The notes beneath the pieces are model-generated. The model was not told the DNA's origin and did no database searches. It saw nothing but the letters and a program-made list of their open reading frames with translations. From NCBI GenBank assembly GCA_022792815.1, contig JAAWBS010000009.1, positions 62,001 through 126,000 of the forward strand: a stretch of DNA of 64,000 bases, given 5' to 3'. The position numbers were made by a program, and so were the translations under genes. Positions 35,248 to 43,635 of the stretch are shown in pieces. The stretch comes from Hungatella sp. (lineage in GTDB: Bacteria > Bacillota > Clostridia > Lachnospirales > Lachnospiraceae). Positions within the stretch are counted from its first letter, which is position 1. Every line of letters starts with the position of its first letter.

Positions 35248-36419
35248 CCTACAATTTTGACGAAGTGATCGAGAGACGAAATACACAGAGTTCCAAGTGG
35301 GACAATGTGGGCGTGCGGGTGGGCAATGCCCAGGCCCTGCCCATGTGGGTGGCGGACACGGATTTTCCATGCCCGAAGCCGGTGGTGGATGCGGTGACGG
35401 CCAGAGCCATGCATCCCGTCTACGGTTACAGCTTTATCGTGCCCGAATTCTATGATGCCACCATCCGGTGGATGAAGAAGCAGAACAACTGGGATGTGAA
35501 GAAGGAATGGATCACCTTTGCCACCGGCGTGGTTCCGGTGATGAACACCATGATTCAGGAATACACGGAGGAGGGGGACGAGGTCATCGTCCAGCAGCCG
35601 GTGTATCATCCCTTCGGGTTTGCCATCCGGGACAACAACCGGGTCTTGAGCAACAATGAACTGATCTATAAGGACGGACATTACGAGATGGATTTTGAGG
35701 ATCTTGAGAGGCGGGCCAGGAGTCCGCGGGCAAAACTGATGATCCTGTGCAATCCCCACAATCCCGTAGGCCGTGTCTGGACCGACGAAGAGTTGAGGCG
35801 CGTAGGCGCTATCTGCCGTGACAACGGGGTCATCCTGGTGTCTGACGAGATCCACTCGGATCTGATCTTTTCGGGAAACCGGCACATCCCCATAGCTACC
35901 CTGGAGGAGTCTTTTGGGGAAAACACCGTGACCTGCATCGCCCCCTCCAAGACCTTTAACTGTGCGGGCCTGAGAGGTTCCGGCCTGATCATTCCCAACC
36001 AGGAGATCAAAAAAAGGCTGGAGTCCCGTTTTCAGAGGAATCGAAGCATCCAGCAGAGTATCTTCGCCCTGCCGGCCTACGTGGCAGCCTACACGGAGTG
36101 CGACGATTATCTGGAACAGCTTCTCCCCTATCTGGAGGAAAATGTGGCCTTCGTGGATGCCTTTCTCAGAGACCATATGCCGAAAATCCGGCTGGTCAAG
36201 CCGGAGGCCACCTATCTTTTGTGGCTGGACTGCCGGGAGTTAGGGCTTACCCCTGACGGGGTGGCAGACTTCTTTATCAACCGATGTCTGGTCGCCGTCA
36301 GCAGGGGTGACGGATTCGGTCCGGCGGGAGGCCAGTTTGTGCGGCTCAACATCGGATGTCCCAGGAGCACGGTAAAGCAGGCTTTGGAACAGATTTATGC
36401 AAACTATCAAAAACTTTGA
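35244..36419 (+). CDS. patB: PatB/MalY-type PLP-dependent C-S lyase/aminotransferase
   Basis: 391-aa PLP enzyme of fold type I. MTYNFDEVIERRNTQSSKWD and LPMWVADTDFPCP are the MalY/PatB N-terminal marks. Lys in APSKTFNCAGLRGS binds PLP, and NPHNPVGRVW and VSDEIHSDLIF fit the family. These enzymes usually split cystathionine or cysteine S-conjugates, releasing a thiol, pyruvate and ammonia; some also transaminate. Being translationally coupled (4-bp overlap) to a peptide importer and followed by a peptidase gene, it probably acts on imported cysteine-containing peptides or conjugates; that link is inference. Confidence 0.88.
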   Translation: MTYNFDEVIERRNTQSSKWDNVGVRVGNAQALPMWVADTDFPCPKPVVDAVTARAMHPVYGYSFIVPEFYDATIRWMKKQNNWDVKKEWITFATGVVPVMNTMIQEYTEEGDEVIVQQPVYHPFGFAIRDNNRVLSNNELIYKDGHYEMDFEDLERRARSPRAKLMILCNPHNPVGRVWTDEELRRVGAICRDNGVILVSDEIHSDLIFSGNRHIPIATLEESFGENTVTCIAPSKTFNCAGLRGSGLIIPNQEIKKRLESRFQRNRSIQQSIFALPAYVAAYTECDDYLEQLLPYLEENVAFVDAFLRDHMPKIRLVKPEATYLLWLDCRELGLTPDGVADFFINRCLVAVSRGDGFGPAGGQFVRLNIGCPRSTVKQALEQIYANYQKL

Positions 36420-36450
36420 TGAAACATGCATAGGAAGGAGAACAAGTACA

Positions 36451-37785
36451 ATGGAACAGTCCGTTACAGTGGAGCTGTTAAGAGAATTTAAGGAAGATTT
36501 CGCCGCTGACAGAGCGAACCGGGCCGCCATGGCGGCAGTGACCAATGGGGGAATCCAGGAGGGGATGAAGAACCAGGAGGTATTTCGAAAGAATATCCAT
36601 ACATTTTCCCTTACCTTAGATCAGGGGAAGGTGACCTCCCAGAAGCAGAGCGGGCGCTGCTGGATGTTCGCAGCCATGAATGTCCTGAGATTCCACCTGA
36701 TTCACAGCCTGAATCTGGAGGACTTCGAGCTCTCTCAGAACTATACCCTGTTCTACGACAAACTGGAGAAATCCAATCATTTTCTGGAAAATATCCTGGA
36801 TACTCTGGATGAGCCGGCGGACGGACGGGTGGTGTCCTGGATCCTCACCTCTCCTTTAGGGGATGGCGGCCAGTGGGATATGATCTGCAGCCTGATCCAA
36901 AAATACGGTGTGGTACCCAAATACGCCATGCCGGAGACCCACGTCTCCTCCATGACCAAGGAGATGAACGGGTATCTGACAGAGAAGCTGCGCGGATTTG
37001 CCTGCGAGCTGAGGAAGAGACACGCAGAGGGCTGGGACAGAGAAAAACTTCAGACCGAAAAAGCCAAGATGCTGAAGGATATCTATCGGATGTTATGCAT
37101 CTGTCTGGGAGAGCCTCCCCTTGTCTTTGACTTTGAGGTCAGGGGAAAGGACGGCGCCTTCCATCGGGACCTGGGGCTGACTCCCCAGGATTTCTACAAA
37201 AAGTACATCGGAGTCGACTTAGACGACTATGTCAGTCTGATCCACGCACCCACAAAAGACAAGCCCTTCCACAAAAGCTACACCGTACAATACCTTGGAA
37301 ATGTGGTGGAAGGCCGTCAGGTGCGGTACCTGAATCTGCCCATAGAAGAGCTGAAGCGTGCCGCCATCGCCCAGTTAAAGGACGGCAATCCGGTATGGTT
37401 CGGCTGCGATGTGGGGAAACGCTCCTCCAGGGAAGGCGGCGTGATGGATCTTGACGTATACCGCCTGGAGGACATGTTCGGAACCGCCTTCCCCATGACA
37501 AAGGCAGAGCGTCTGGACTACAAACAGAGCAAGATGACCCACGCCATGGTATTTGTCGGCGTCAATCTGAGAGAAGACGGCACTCCCAACCGCTGGAGAG
37601 TCGAGAACAGCTGGGGAGATGACAAAGGGGAAAAAGGATTCTTCGTCATGGACGATGCCTGGTTTGATGAGTACATGTATCAGGTGGTGGTCCACAAGAA
37701 ATATCTGACCGAAGAAGAGCAGAAAGAGTACGCCCAGAGCCCCGCAATCCTGGAGCCATGGGATCCCATGGGGTCGCTGGCGTAG
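36451..37785 (+). CDS. pepC: Aminopeptidase C / bleomycin hydrolase family (C1B)
   Basis: 444-aa cytosolic cysteine aminopeptidase. QSGRCWMFAAMNVLR carries the nucleophile (Cys70), THAMVFVG the catalytic His (about 364) and VENSWGD the Asn (about 386). These enzymes assemble as hexameric barrels with the active sites inside and trim the N-termini of small peptides. The track start 36397 overlaps patB; GGAAGGAGAACAAGTACA before ATG 36451 is better and gives the usual length. As last gene after a peptide importer and C-S lyase it would open imported peptides. It also removes bleomycin's beta-alanyl amide in other organisms. Confidence 0.93.
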   Translation: MEQSVTVELLREFKEDFAADRANRAAMAAVTNGGIQEGMKNQEVFRKNIHTFSLTLDQGKVTSQKQSGRCWMFAAMNVLRFHLIHSLNLEDFELSQNYTLFYDKLEKSNHFLENILDTLDEPADGRVVSWILTSPLGDGGQWDMICSLIQKYGVVPKYAMPETHVSSMTKEMNGYLTEKLRGFACELRKRHAEGWDREKLQTEKAKMLKDIYRMLCICLGEPPLVFDFEVRGKDGAFHRDLGLTPQDFYKKYIGVDLDDYVSLIHAPTKDKPFHKSYTVQYLGNVVEGRQVRYLNLPIEELKRAAIAQLKDGNPVWFGCDVGKRSSREGGVMDLDVYRLEDMFGTAFPMTKAERLDYKQSKMTHAMVFVGVNLREDGTPNRWRVENSWGDDKGEKGFFVMDDAWFDEYMYQVVVHKKYLTEEEQKEYAQSPAILEPWDPMGSLA

Positions 37786-37875
37786 GAAACCATTGGTTGT
37801 GACCATTGAGAACCGGGTAAAAGTATACAAAAAAATCTGTCGATTCATCGTTTTTGGTAGCAGTTAGGGGGAAAG

Positions 37876-37886
37876 TGTGATATAAT
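37876..37886 (+). promoter_or_regulatory. Extended -10 promoter of the nucleoside transporter operon
   Basis: TGTGATATAAT contains TGnTATAAT, an extended -10. No good -35 is seen 17 bp upstream, as is common with extended -10 promoters. Transcription would start near 37893, just ahead of the terminator hairpin. Confidence 0.6.
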
Positions 37887-37912
37887 GTCCGCGTAAGCGA
37901 AGAGCGGTGCGG

Positions 37913-37975
37913 AAAAAGTCGGCCAGGAAGCTGTGTTGTGCTCGCACAGAAGCAGCTTTCCCGGCCGACTTTTTT
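37913..37975 (+). terminator. Large leader terminator/attenuator
   Basis: AAAAAGTCGGCC...GGAAGCTG, an inner TGTG-CTCG-CACA stem, then CAGCTTTCC...GGCCGACTTTTTT. The hairpin is over 50 nt and ends in T6. It lies between the promoter and the BMP gene, so it would stop most transcripts unless relieved, or else it terminates read-through from pepC. Confidence 0.85.
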
Positions 37976-38188
37976 CGTAGGGCCCAAGGCCCGCCGGCAA
38001 AAAGGGGCGACGCGGAGCCAAGCCCAGGCACTGCAGAGTCGCCGCCTCCAACAGACTCAGGTCTTCCGGGCGGCCCTGTACCTGCGCAGCAGCTTTCAGC
38101 CGCGGCTCCTCGATCCCTCGCCGCCTCTCGTCGCCTACTACCACAGCCGGGTACTTCCCGGCGCGATCAATCAAGGAGGAACACGATC

Positions 38189-39373
38189 ATGAAAAAAAGA
38201 ATGTTGGCAGCAGTGATGGCAGCAGTCATGGTGACAGGCCTGACAGCCTGCGGCGGAGGCAGCGGCAGCGGGGCTTCCACCTCAGGGCAGGATGCCGGCA
38301 CCACCGCAGCTGTATCTGAGACCACTGCGGCAGCCCCCGCGGAGACCCAGAAGGCGGCCAGTGCCCCTTCCGAGAACGGCTTCGAGCTGGCCTTGGTCAC
38401 AGACCTTGGAACCATCGATGACAAATCCTTCAACCAGGGTGCCTGGGAAGGCCTTACCAGGTACGCCCAGGAGAACAACATCTCCTACAAGTACTATCAG
38501 CCCCAGGAGGGAACCACTGACTCCTACTTAGAGACCATCGGCCTTGCCATCGAAGGCGGAGCCAAGCTGGTGGTATGTCCCGGTTTCTTATTTGAAGAGC
38601 CGGTCTATCTTGCCCAGGACCAGTATCCTGACGTACATTTCATCCTTCTGGACGGCGAGCCCCACAGCGGCGACTACTCCGACTACCGGACCAATGACAA
38701 CGTGATGCCCATTCTCTTCCAGGAAGACGAGGCAGGATTCCTGGCAGGCTACGCGGCGGTCAAGGACGGCTACACCAAGTTAGGCTTCATGGGCGGCATG
38801 GCAGTTCCGGCGGTGATCCGTTTCGGTTACGGCTTTATCGAAGGCGCCGATGCGGCGGCCAATGAGCTTGGCATCTCCGGCATCGAAGTGATGTACACCT
38901 ACACCGGCGCATTTGCGGCCACCCCGGAGGCACAGTCCATGGCAGCTTCCTGGAACCAGAACGGAACCGAAGTAGTATTCGGCTGCGGCGGCGCCGTAGG
39001 CAACTCCGTCATGGCAGCTGCCCAGGAGAAGGGAACCAAAGTCATCGGCGTGGACGTAGACCAGAGCTTTGAATCCGAGACCGTCATCACCTCCGCCATG
39101 AAACAGCTGTCCAACTCCGTATATGACGGAGTGAAGGCTTTCTACGACGGAACCTTCCCCGGCGGCAAGACCAGCGTGTTCACCGCTGCCAACGACGGCG
39201 TGGGACTTCCCATGGAGACCTCCAAGTTCAATACCTTTACCCAGGATGACTATGACGCCATCTATAAGAGACTGGTTGCCGGTGAGTTTGAGCTGGTTCA
39301 GCCGTCTGCCGATAATATCGACCCGACTGTTGACTTAAACGTAACTGCAACCACCATCAATTATGTAGAGTAA
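38189..39373 (+). CDS. BMP family nucleoside-binding lipoprotein
   Basis: 394-aa substrate-binding protein of the PnrA/TmpC (BMP) family, which binds purine or other nucleosides outside the cell. The signal ends VTGLTAC, a lipobox with Cys21, then a Ser/Ala/Thr-rich linker. ALVTDLGTIDDKSFNQGAWEGL is the family signature and IGVDVDQSFES the second ligand region. The track extends it upstream through the leader to 37907, which I reject because AAGGAGGAACACG and the signal peptide fix ATG 38189. The transporter genes follow in order. Confidence 0.93.
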   Translation: MKKRMLAAVMAAVMVTGLTACGGGSGSGASTSGQDAGTTAAVSETTAAAPAETQKAASAPSENGFELALVTDLGTIDDKSFNQGAWEGLTRYAQENNISYKYYQPQEGTTDSYLETIGLAIEGGAKLVVCPGFLFEEPVYLAQDQYPDVHFILLDGEPHSGDYSDYRTNDNVMPILFQEDEAGFLAGYAAVKDGYTKLGFMGGMAVPAVIRFGYGFIEGADAAANELGISGIEVMYTYTGAFAATPEAQSMAASWNQNGTEVVFGCGGAVGNSVMAAAQEKGTKVIGVDVDQSFESETVITSAMKQLSNSVYDGVKAFYDGTFPGGKTSVFTAANDGVGLPMETSKFNTFTQDDYDAIYKRLVAGEFELVQPSADNIDPTVDLNVTATTINYVE

Positions 39374-39393
39374 CACTTTACAGATCTTGCAGG

Positions 39394-39420
39394 GGTGCAG
39401 TTTTGCACCCCTCTTTTACA
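39394..39420 (+). terminator. Terminator-like hairpin after the BMP lipoprotein gene
   Basis: AGGGGTGCA-GTTT-TGCACCCCT followed by CTTTTAC. It could lower expression of ATPase and permeases relative to the binding protein, as in the peptide operon. Confidence 0.75.
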
Positions 39421-39479
39421 TCATAGGAAATGACGTCCCGGATTCGCATTTGCAGCCTCAGAAGACAAGGGGGAACCTG

Positions 39480-41009
39480 ATGGATTACGTAATCGAGATG
39501 CTTCACATCACAAAGAAGTTTCCTGGAATCATCGCCAACGATGATATCACCATTCAGCTGAAAAAGGGAGAGATCCACGCCCTGTTAGGGGAGAACGGAG
39601 CGGGCAAGTCCACGCTCATGAGCGTTCTGTTCGGTCTCTACCAGCCCGAGGAGGGCGCCATCAAAGTAAAAGGTCAGGAAGTAAAGATCAAAGGCCCGTT
39701 GGATGCCAATGCGCTGGGCATCGGCATGGTACATCAGCATTTCAAGCTGGTACACAACTTTACCGTACTTCAAAATATCGTTCTGGGCATGGAGACCGTG
39801 GAAAAAGGGTTTCTGAAAATGGATGATGCCCGAAAAAAGGTCATGGACTTAAGCCGGCGGTACAATCTGTTCATCGATCCGGATGCGCTGATCTCCGACA
39901 TCACCGTGGGGATGCAGCAGAGGGTGGAGATCTTAAAGATGCTCTACCGGGACAATGAGATCATGATCTTCGATGAACCCACGGCCGTCCTCACTCCACA
40001 GGAGATCGACGAGCTGATGCAGATCATGAGAAATCTCACCGCCGAGGGCAAGTCCATCCTGTTTATCACTCACAAATTAAACGAAATCAAGGCAGTCGCA
40101 GACCGATGCAGCGTTCTGCGGCGCGGAAAATATATCGGAACCGTAGAGGTGGCCGACACCACCAAGGATGAAATGTCCGAGATGATGGTAGGCCGTAAAG
40201 TCAAGCTGACCGTGGACAAGACAGAGTCCGAACCAGGGGAGGTGGTTCTGGAGGTGGAAGGCTTGTCCGTGGATGCCAGACAGGAAGGCCATACAAAGAA
40301 GCTGGTGTCTGACGTAAGCTTTCAGGTCCGCCGCGGAGAGATCGTCTGCATCGCCGGCATCGACGGTAACGGACAGTCGGAACTGATACAGGCCGTCACC
40401 GGACTTCGACCGGCCGGCAGCGGAACCGTCCGGATCAACGGGGAGGACGTGACCCACAGATCCATCCGCTACAAGAACACCCACGGCCTGTCCCATATCC
40501 CTGAGGACCGGCACAAACACGGCCTGGTGTTAGACTACAATCTGGCCTACAACGGGGTGCTGCAGCAGTATTTTGAACCGGAATTTCAGAGCCACGGCTT
40601 CCTGAACAATGATGCCATCTACCGGTACGCCGACACTCTGATCAGCAATTTTGACATCCGAAGCGGAGAGGGAGCCGAGACGATCACCCGAAGCATGTCC
40701 GGAGGCAACCAGCAGAAGGTGATCGTGGCCAGAGAGATCTCCAGAAAACACGACCTGCTTCTGGCCGTGCAGCCCACCCGGGGCCTGGACGTAGGCGCCA
40801 TCGAGTACATCCATTCCCAGCTGGTGAAACAGAGGGATCAGGGTTCCGCCATCCTGCTGGTCTCCTTGGAACTGGACGAAGTGATGAACTTAAGCGACCG
40901 GATCCTGGTGATCTTTGAAGGGCGCATCGTTGCGGAACTGGATCCTGGGCAGGTGACGGTTCAGGAACTGGGACTTTACATGGCCGGATCTGTGGGAAAC
41001 GACAAATAG
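39480..41009 (+). CDS. Nucleoside ABC transporter ATPase (YufO/NupO type)
   Basis: 509-aa double-domain ATPase. The N-half has Walker [32 protein letters not shown] and [16 protein letters not shown]. The C-half has [14 protein letters not shown], signature [14 protein letters not shown] and a relaxed Walker [15 protein letters not shown]. Two fused cassettes are usual for BMP-linked and ribose-type importers. The track start 39387 lies in the hairpin; GGGGGAACCTG precedes ATG 39480. Confidence 0.93.
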   Translation: MDYVIEMLHITKKFPGIIANDDITIQLKKGEIHALLGENGAGKSTLMSVLFGLYQPEEGAIKVKGQEVKIKGPLDANALGIGMVHQHFKLVHNFTVLQNIVLGMETVEKGFLKMDDARKKVMDLSRRYNLFIDPDALISDITVGMQQRVEILKMLYRDNEIMIFDEPTAVLTPQEIDELMQIMRNLTAEGKSILFITHKLNEIKAVADRCSVLRRGKYIGTVEVADTTKDEMSEMMVGRKVKLTVDKTESEPGEVVLEVEGLSVDARQEGHTKKLVSDVSFQVRRGEIVCIAGIDGNGQSELIQAVTGLRPAGSGTVRINGEDVTHRSIRYKNTHGLSHIPEDRHKHGLVLDYNLAYNGVLQQYFEPEFQSHGFLNNDAIYRYADTLISNFDIRSGEGAETITRSMSGGNQQKVIVAREISRKHDLLLAVQPTRGLDVGAIEYIHSQLVKQRDQGSAILLVSLELDEVMNLSDRILVIFEGRIVAELDPGQVTVQELGLYMAGSVGNDK

Positions 41010-41046
41010 CTCCGGTGTTTCCCCGAAAGGAAAGAAGGTAAAACTG

Positions 41047-42141
41047 ATGAAAACAAAGAAAAATAAAGATTATGCAGGGGTGCTTTCTTCTGTGTTCGCC
41101 ATCCTCATCGGACTTGTGGTGGGGCTTGTGGTTCTCATCCTGTGCAACCCCTCCCAGGCTCTGCCCGGATTTCTCACCATCCTGACAGGGGCATTGACCC
41201 ACGGCATGAGAGGGGTGGGACAGGTGTTCTACTATGCCACCCCCATCATCCTCACCGGCCTCTCCGTAGGCTTTGCGTTCAAGACCGGCGTGTTCAACAT
41301 CGGGACCCCGGGCCAGTTTATCATGGGAGCCTTCGGCGCAGTCTACGCCGGGATCATGTGGGAGCAGCTGGGACCGGTTCACTGGGCTGCGGCCCTTCTG
41401 GTCAGCATCCTCATGGGAGCCCTATGGGGCCTGGTTCCCGGCATCCTGAAGGCATATTTCAATGTCAATGTGGTCATCTCCTGCATCATGATGAATTATA
41501 TCGGCATGTACCTGGTCAACTGGATCGTCAGAAGCTACAAGCCCCTGTTCAACACCCTGAGAAACGAGTCCAAAAATGTGGCCGCCACAGCCGTGATCCC
41601 CAAGATGGGGCTGGACAAGGTGTTTCCCGGCTCCAGCGTCAACGGCGGGATCCTCATCGCCATCGCGGTGGTGCTGTTCATCTATGTTCTGCTGAACAAG
41701 ACCGCCTTCGGCTATGAGCTGAAAGCCGTGGGCTACAACGGGGACGCAGGCAAGTACGCGGGAATCAACGAGAAGAGAAACGTGGTGGCCGCCATGATGA
41801 TCGCGGGCGCCATCGCCGGTCTGGCGGGAGGGCTGTTGTATCTGGCCGGAACGGGAAAGCACATCGAGATCAAAGATGTCCTGGCCTCTGAAGGCTTTAC
41901 GGGCATCTCCGTGGCTCTTCTGGGATTGAGCCATCCCATCGGCGTGCTGTTTGCCGGACTGTTTATCGCCTATCTGACAGCGGGAGGATTCTATCTGCAG
42001 CTGTTTGAATTCTCCACGGAGATCATCGATATCATCGTGGCCGTCATCATCTATTTCAGCGCCTTTGCCCTGATCGTAAAATCCTTCCTGGGAAAGATCA
42101 GGGAACATAAGGCCGGAGGAGAAGGAGGGAGCAAGGCATGA
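41047..42141 (+). CDS. Nucleoside ABC transporter permease (YufP/NupP type)
   Basis: 364-aa BPD-2-type permease with about nine membrane segments. LTGLSVGFAFKTGVFNIGTPGQFIMGA is the family signature, and GYNGDAGKYAGINEKRNVVAAMMIAGAIAGLAGG forms the ATPase-contact and following helix. Its stop overlaps the next permease start by 4 bp. Confidence 0.92.
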   Translation: MKTKKNKDYAGVLSSVFAILIGLVVGLVVLILCNPSQALPGFLTILTGALTHGMRGVGQVFYYATPIILTGLSVGFAFKTGVFNIGTPGQFIMGAFGAVYAGIMWEQLGPVHWAAALLVSILMGALWGLVPGILKAYFNVNVVISCIMMNYIGMYLVNWIVRSYKPLFNTLRNESKNVAATAVIPKMGLDKVFPGSSVNGGILIAIAVVLFIYVLLNKTAFGYELKAVGYNGDAGKYAGINEKRNVVAAMMIAGAIAGLAGGLLYLAGTGKHIEIKDVLASEGFTGISVALLGLSHPIGVLFAGLFIAYLTAGGFYLQLFEFSTEIIDIIVAVIIYFSAFALIVKSFLGKIREHKAGGEGGSKA

Positions 42142-43091
42142 ACGTCATCTATTTTATCTTTCAGCAGACCATGCTTTTTACGATCCCTCTCATGATCGTA
42201 GCTCTGGGCGGCATGTTCTCCGAGCGCAGCGGCATCGTCAACATCGCTCTGGAAGGCATCATGATCATGGGAGCTTTCACGGGGATCCTGTTTTTAAATC
42301 TGACCGGAGGCTCCATGTCCGGGCAGCTGCAGCTTTTTATCGCCATCGCCATCGCCATGGTCACCGGCACCGTCTTTTCCCTGACCCACGCCTACGCGGC
42401 CATCAATATGAAGGCGGATCAGACCATCAGCGGTACAGCCCTGAACATGTTTGCCCCCGCCTTTGCCATCTTCGTAGCCCGGGTCATCCAGGGAGTGCAG
42501 CAGATCCAGTTTGCCAACACCTTCCGCATCGAGTCGGTGCCTGTGCTGGGCAGGATCCCATTTCTGGGACCTCTGCTGTTTCAGAATACCTACATTACCA
42601 CCTATCTGGGGATTCTGATCCTGATCCTCTCCGCCGTGGTCCTTTATAAGACCCGGTTCGGTCTCAGGCTGAGAGCCTGCGGAGAGCATCCTCATGCGGC
42701 GGATGCGGCCGGCATCAACGTCTATCGGATGCAGTATGCCGGGGTGGCCGTCTCAGGAGCCCTGGCAGGACTGGGAGGGCTGGTGTTCGTCGTGCCCACC
42801 TCCACCAACTTTAACGCGGACGTGGCCGGATATGGCTTCCTGGCCATCGCCGTGCTGATCTTCGGCCAGTGGAAACCCTGGAAGATCTTTGGGGCCTCCC
42901 TGTTCTTCGGACTGATGAAGACCATCGCGGCGGCTTACTCCGGCATCCCGTTTCTGGCCTCCTTGGGGATCCCAAGCTATCTCTACAAGATGGTTCCCTA
43001 CATCGCCACCATGGTGGTGCTGATGTTTACGTCCAAAAATTCCCAGGCCCCCAGGGCTTCCGGCGTGCCTTACGACAAGGGACAGCGATAG
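42138..43091 (+). CDS. Nucleoside ABC transporter permease (YufQ/NupQ type)
   Basis: 317-aa second permease. GGMFSERSGIVNIALEGIMIMGAF is the matching signature and RACGEHPHAADAAGINVYRMQYAGVAVSGALAGLGG the cytosolic loop. The heterodimer with the previous product forms the channel. The tRNA cluster follows after its own promoter. Confidence 0.92.
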   Translation: MNVIYFIFQQTMLFTIPLMIVALGGMFSERSGIVNIALEGIMIMGAFTGILFLNLTGGSMSGQLQLFIAIAIAMVTGTVFSLTHAYAAINMKADQTISGTALNMFAPAFAIFVARVIQGVQQIQFANTFRIESVPVLGRIPFLGPLLFQNTYITTYLGILILILSAVVLYKTRFGLRLRACGEHPHAADAAGINVYRMQYAGVAVSGALAGLGGLVFVVPTSTNFNADVAGYGFLAIAVLIFGQWKPWKIFGASLFFGLMKTIAAAYSGIPFLASLGIPSYLYKMVPYIATMVVLMFTSKNSQAPRASGVPYDKGQR

Positions 43092-43171
43092 GAGAGACAG
43101 CCGGGGCCTTCTCTGCTCAAAAGGGACAGAAGCCGCCTGAAAACATAAGAACAAAATTTGTAAAAATAGTG

Positions 43172-43200
43172 TTGACAATTTCGACAATTCGTATTATACT
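43172..43200 (+). promoter_or_regulatory. Sigma-A promoter of the tRNA cluster
   Basis: A perfect TTGACA (43172-43177), 17-bp spacer, TATACT (43195-43200), 11 bp before tRNA-Pro. Confidence 0.88.
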
Positions 43201-43211
43201 ATCAAAGGTAT

Positions 43212-43285
43212 CGAGGCGTGGCTCAGTTTGGTAGAGCGCTGCGTTCGGGACGCAGAGGCCGTGGGTTCGAATCCCGTCGCCTCGA
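43212..43285 (+). tRNA. tRNA-Pro (anticodon CGG)
   Basis: CGAGGCG pairs with CGCCTCG; the D-loop is CTCAGTTTGGTAGAG; the anticodon stem CTGCG/CGCAG encloses TTCGGGA, giving anticodon CGG; the T-arm is GGGTTCGAATCCC. It reads CCG. CCA is not encoded. Confidence 0.96.
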
Positions 43286-43306
43286 TTCTATGGTAGTATT
43301 ACATAG

Positions 43307-43378
43307 GGCCAATTGGTCAAGCGGTCAAGACGACGCCCTCTCACGGCGTAAACCCGGGTTCGATTCCCGGATTGGTCA
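43307..43378 (+). tRNA. tRNA-Glu (anticodon CTC), copy 1
   Basis: GGCCAAT pairs with ATTGGTC; anticodon stem ACGCC/GGCGT encloses CTCTCAC, giving CTC; the T-arm is CGGGTTCGATTCCCG. It reads GAG. Identical to the copy at 55110. CCA is not encoded. Confidence 0.96.
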
Positions 43379-43423
43379 TGAAACAAGGCGGGTGGAGTAT
43401 CCGCCGGTTTCTGTTTTAAAGGT

Positions 43424-43496
<73 letters not shown>

Positions 43497-43521
43497 CTGA
43501 GAATAATTGATCTTAAAGATG

Positions 43522-43566
43522 AAAAGGTGCGTGTCCGTTTTTTGTGGATTACGCACTTTTTTGTCA
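43522..43566 (+). terminator. Terminator after the tRNA cluster
   Basis: AAAAGGTGCGT and its complement ACGCACTTTTTT flank an 18-nt loop; the T-tract ends the tRNA transcript ahead of the Nudix gene. Confidence 0.8.
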
Positions 43567-43635
43567 CAATCATCTTTCTGACATAAACCAGCCGTCTTAT
43601 TTGACAGAAGATTAAGTAAAGATAGGAGAGACAAC

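Larger units (their letters stand above)
37786..38188 (+). other. Long leader region upstream of the BMP lipoprotein gene
   Basis: About 400 bp. It holds a promoter with a perfect extended -10, a very strong hairpin terminator shortly after it, and then about 210 bp of unusually GC-rich DNA up to the ribosome site AAGGAGGAACACG. The GC-rich part contains near repeats of CGCCGCCTC and can form several long-range stems. I could not match it to the purine riboswitch core or any other class I know. Confidence 0.6.

Noticed and set aside
37845-38174. Minus-strand 109-aa ORF in the GC-rich leader
   Set aside because: It covers the terminator hairpin, shows no recognisable domain and lacks a clear ribosome site; high GC alone can keep such frames open.
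37907-38188. N-terminal extension of the BMP lipoprotein in the ORF track
   Set aside because: The extension is low-complexity and starts at the terminator hairpin; a strong ribosome site and signal peptide fix the start at 38189.
37786-38188. Purine riboswitch before the nucleoside transporter
   Set aside because: I looked for the conserved TATA, loop and TACC-type core and did not find it.
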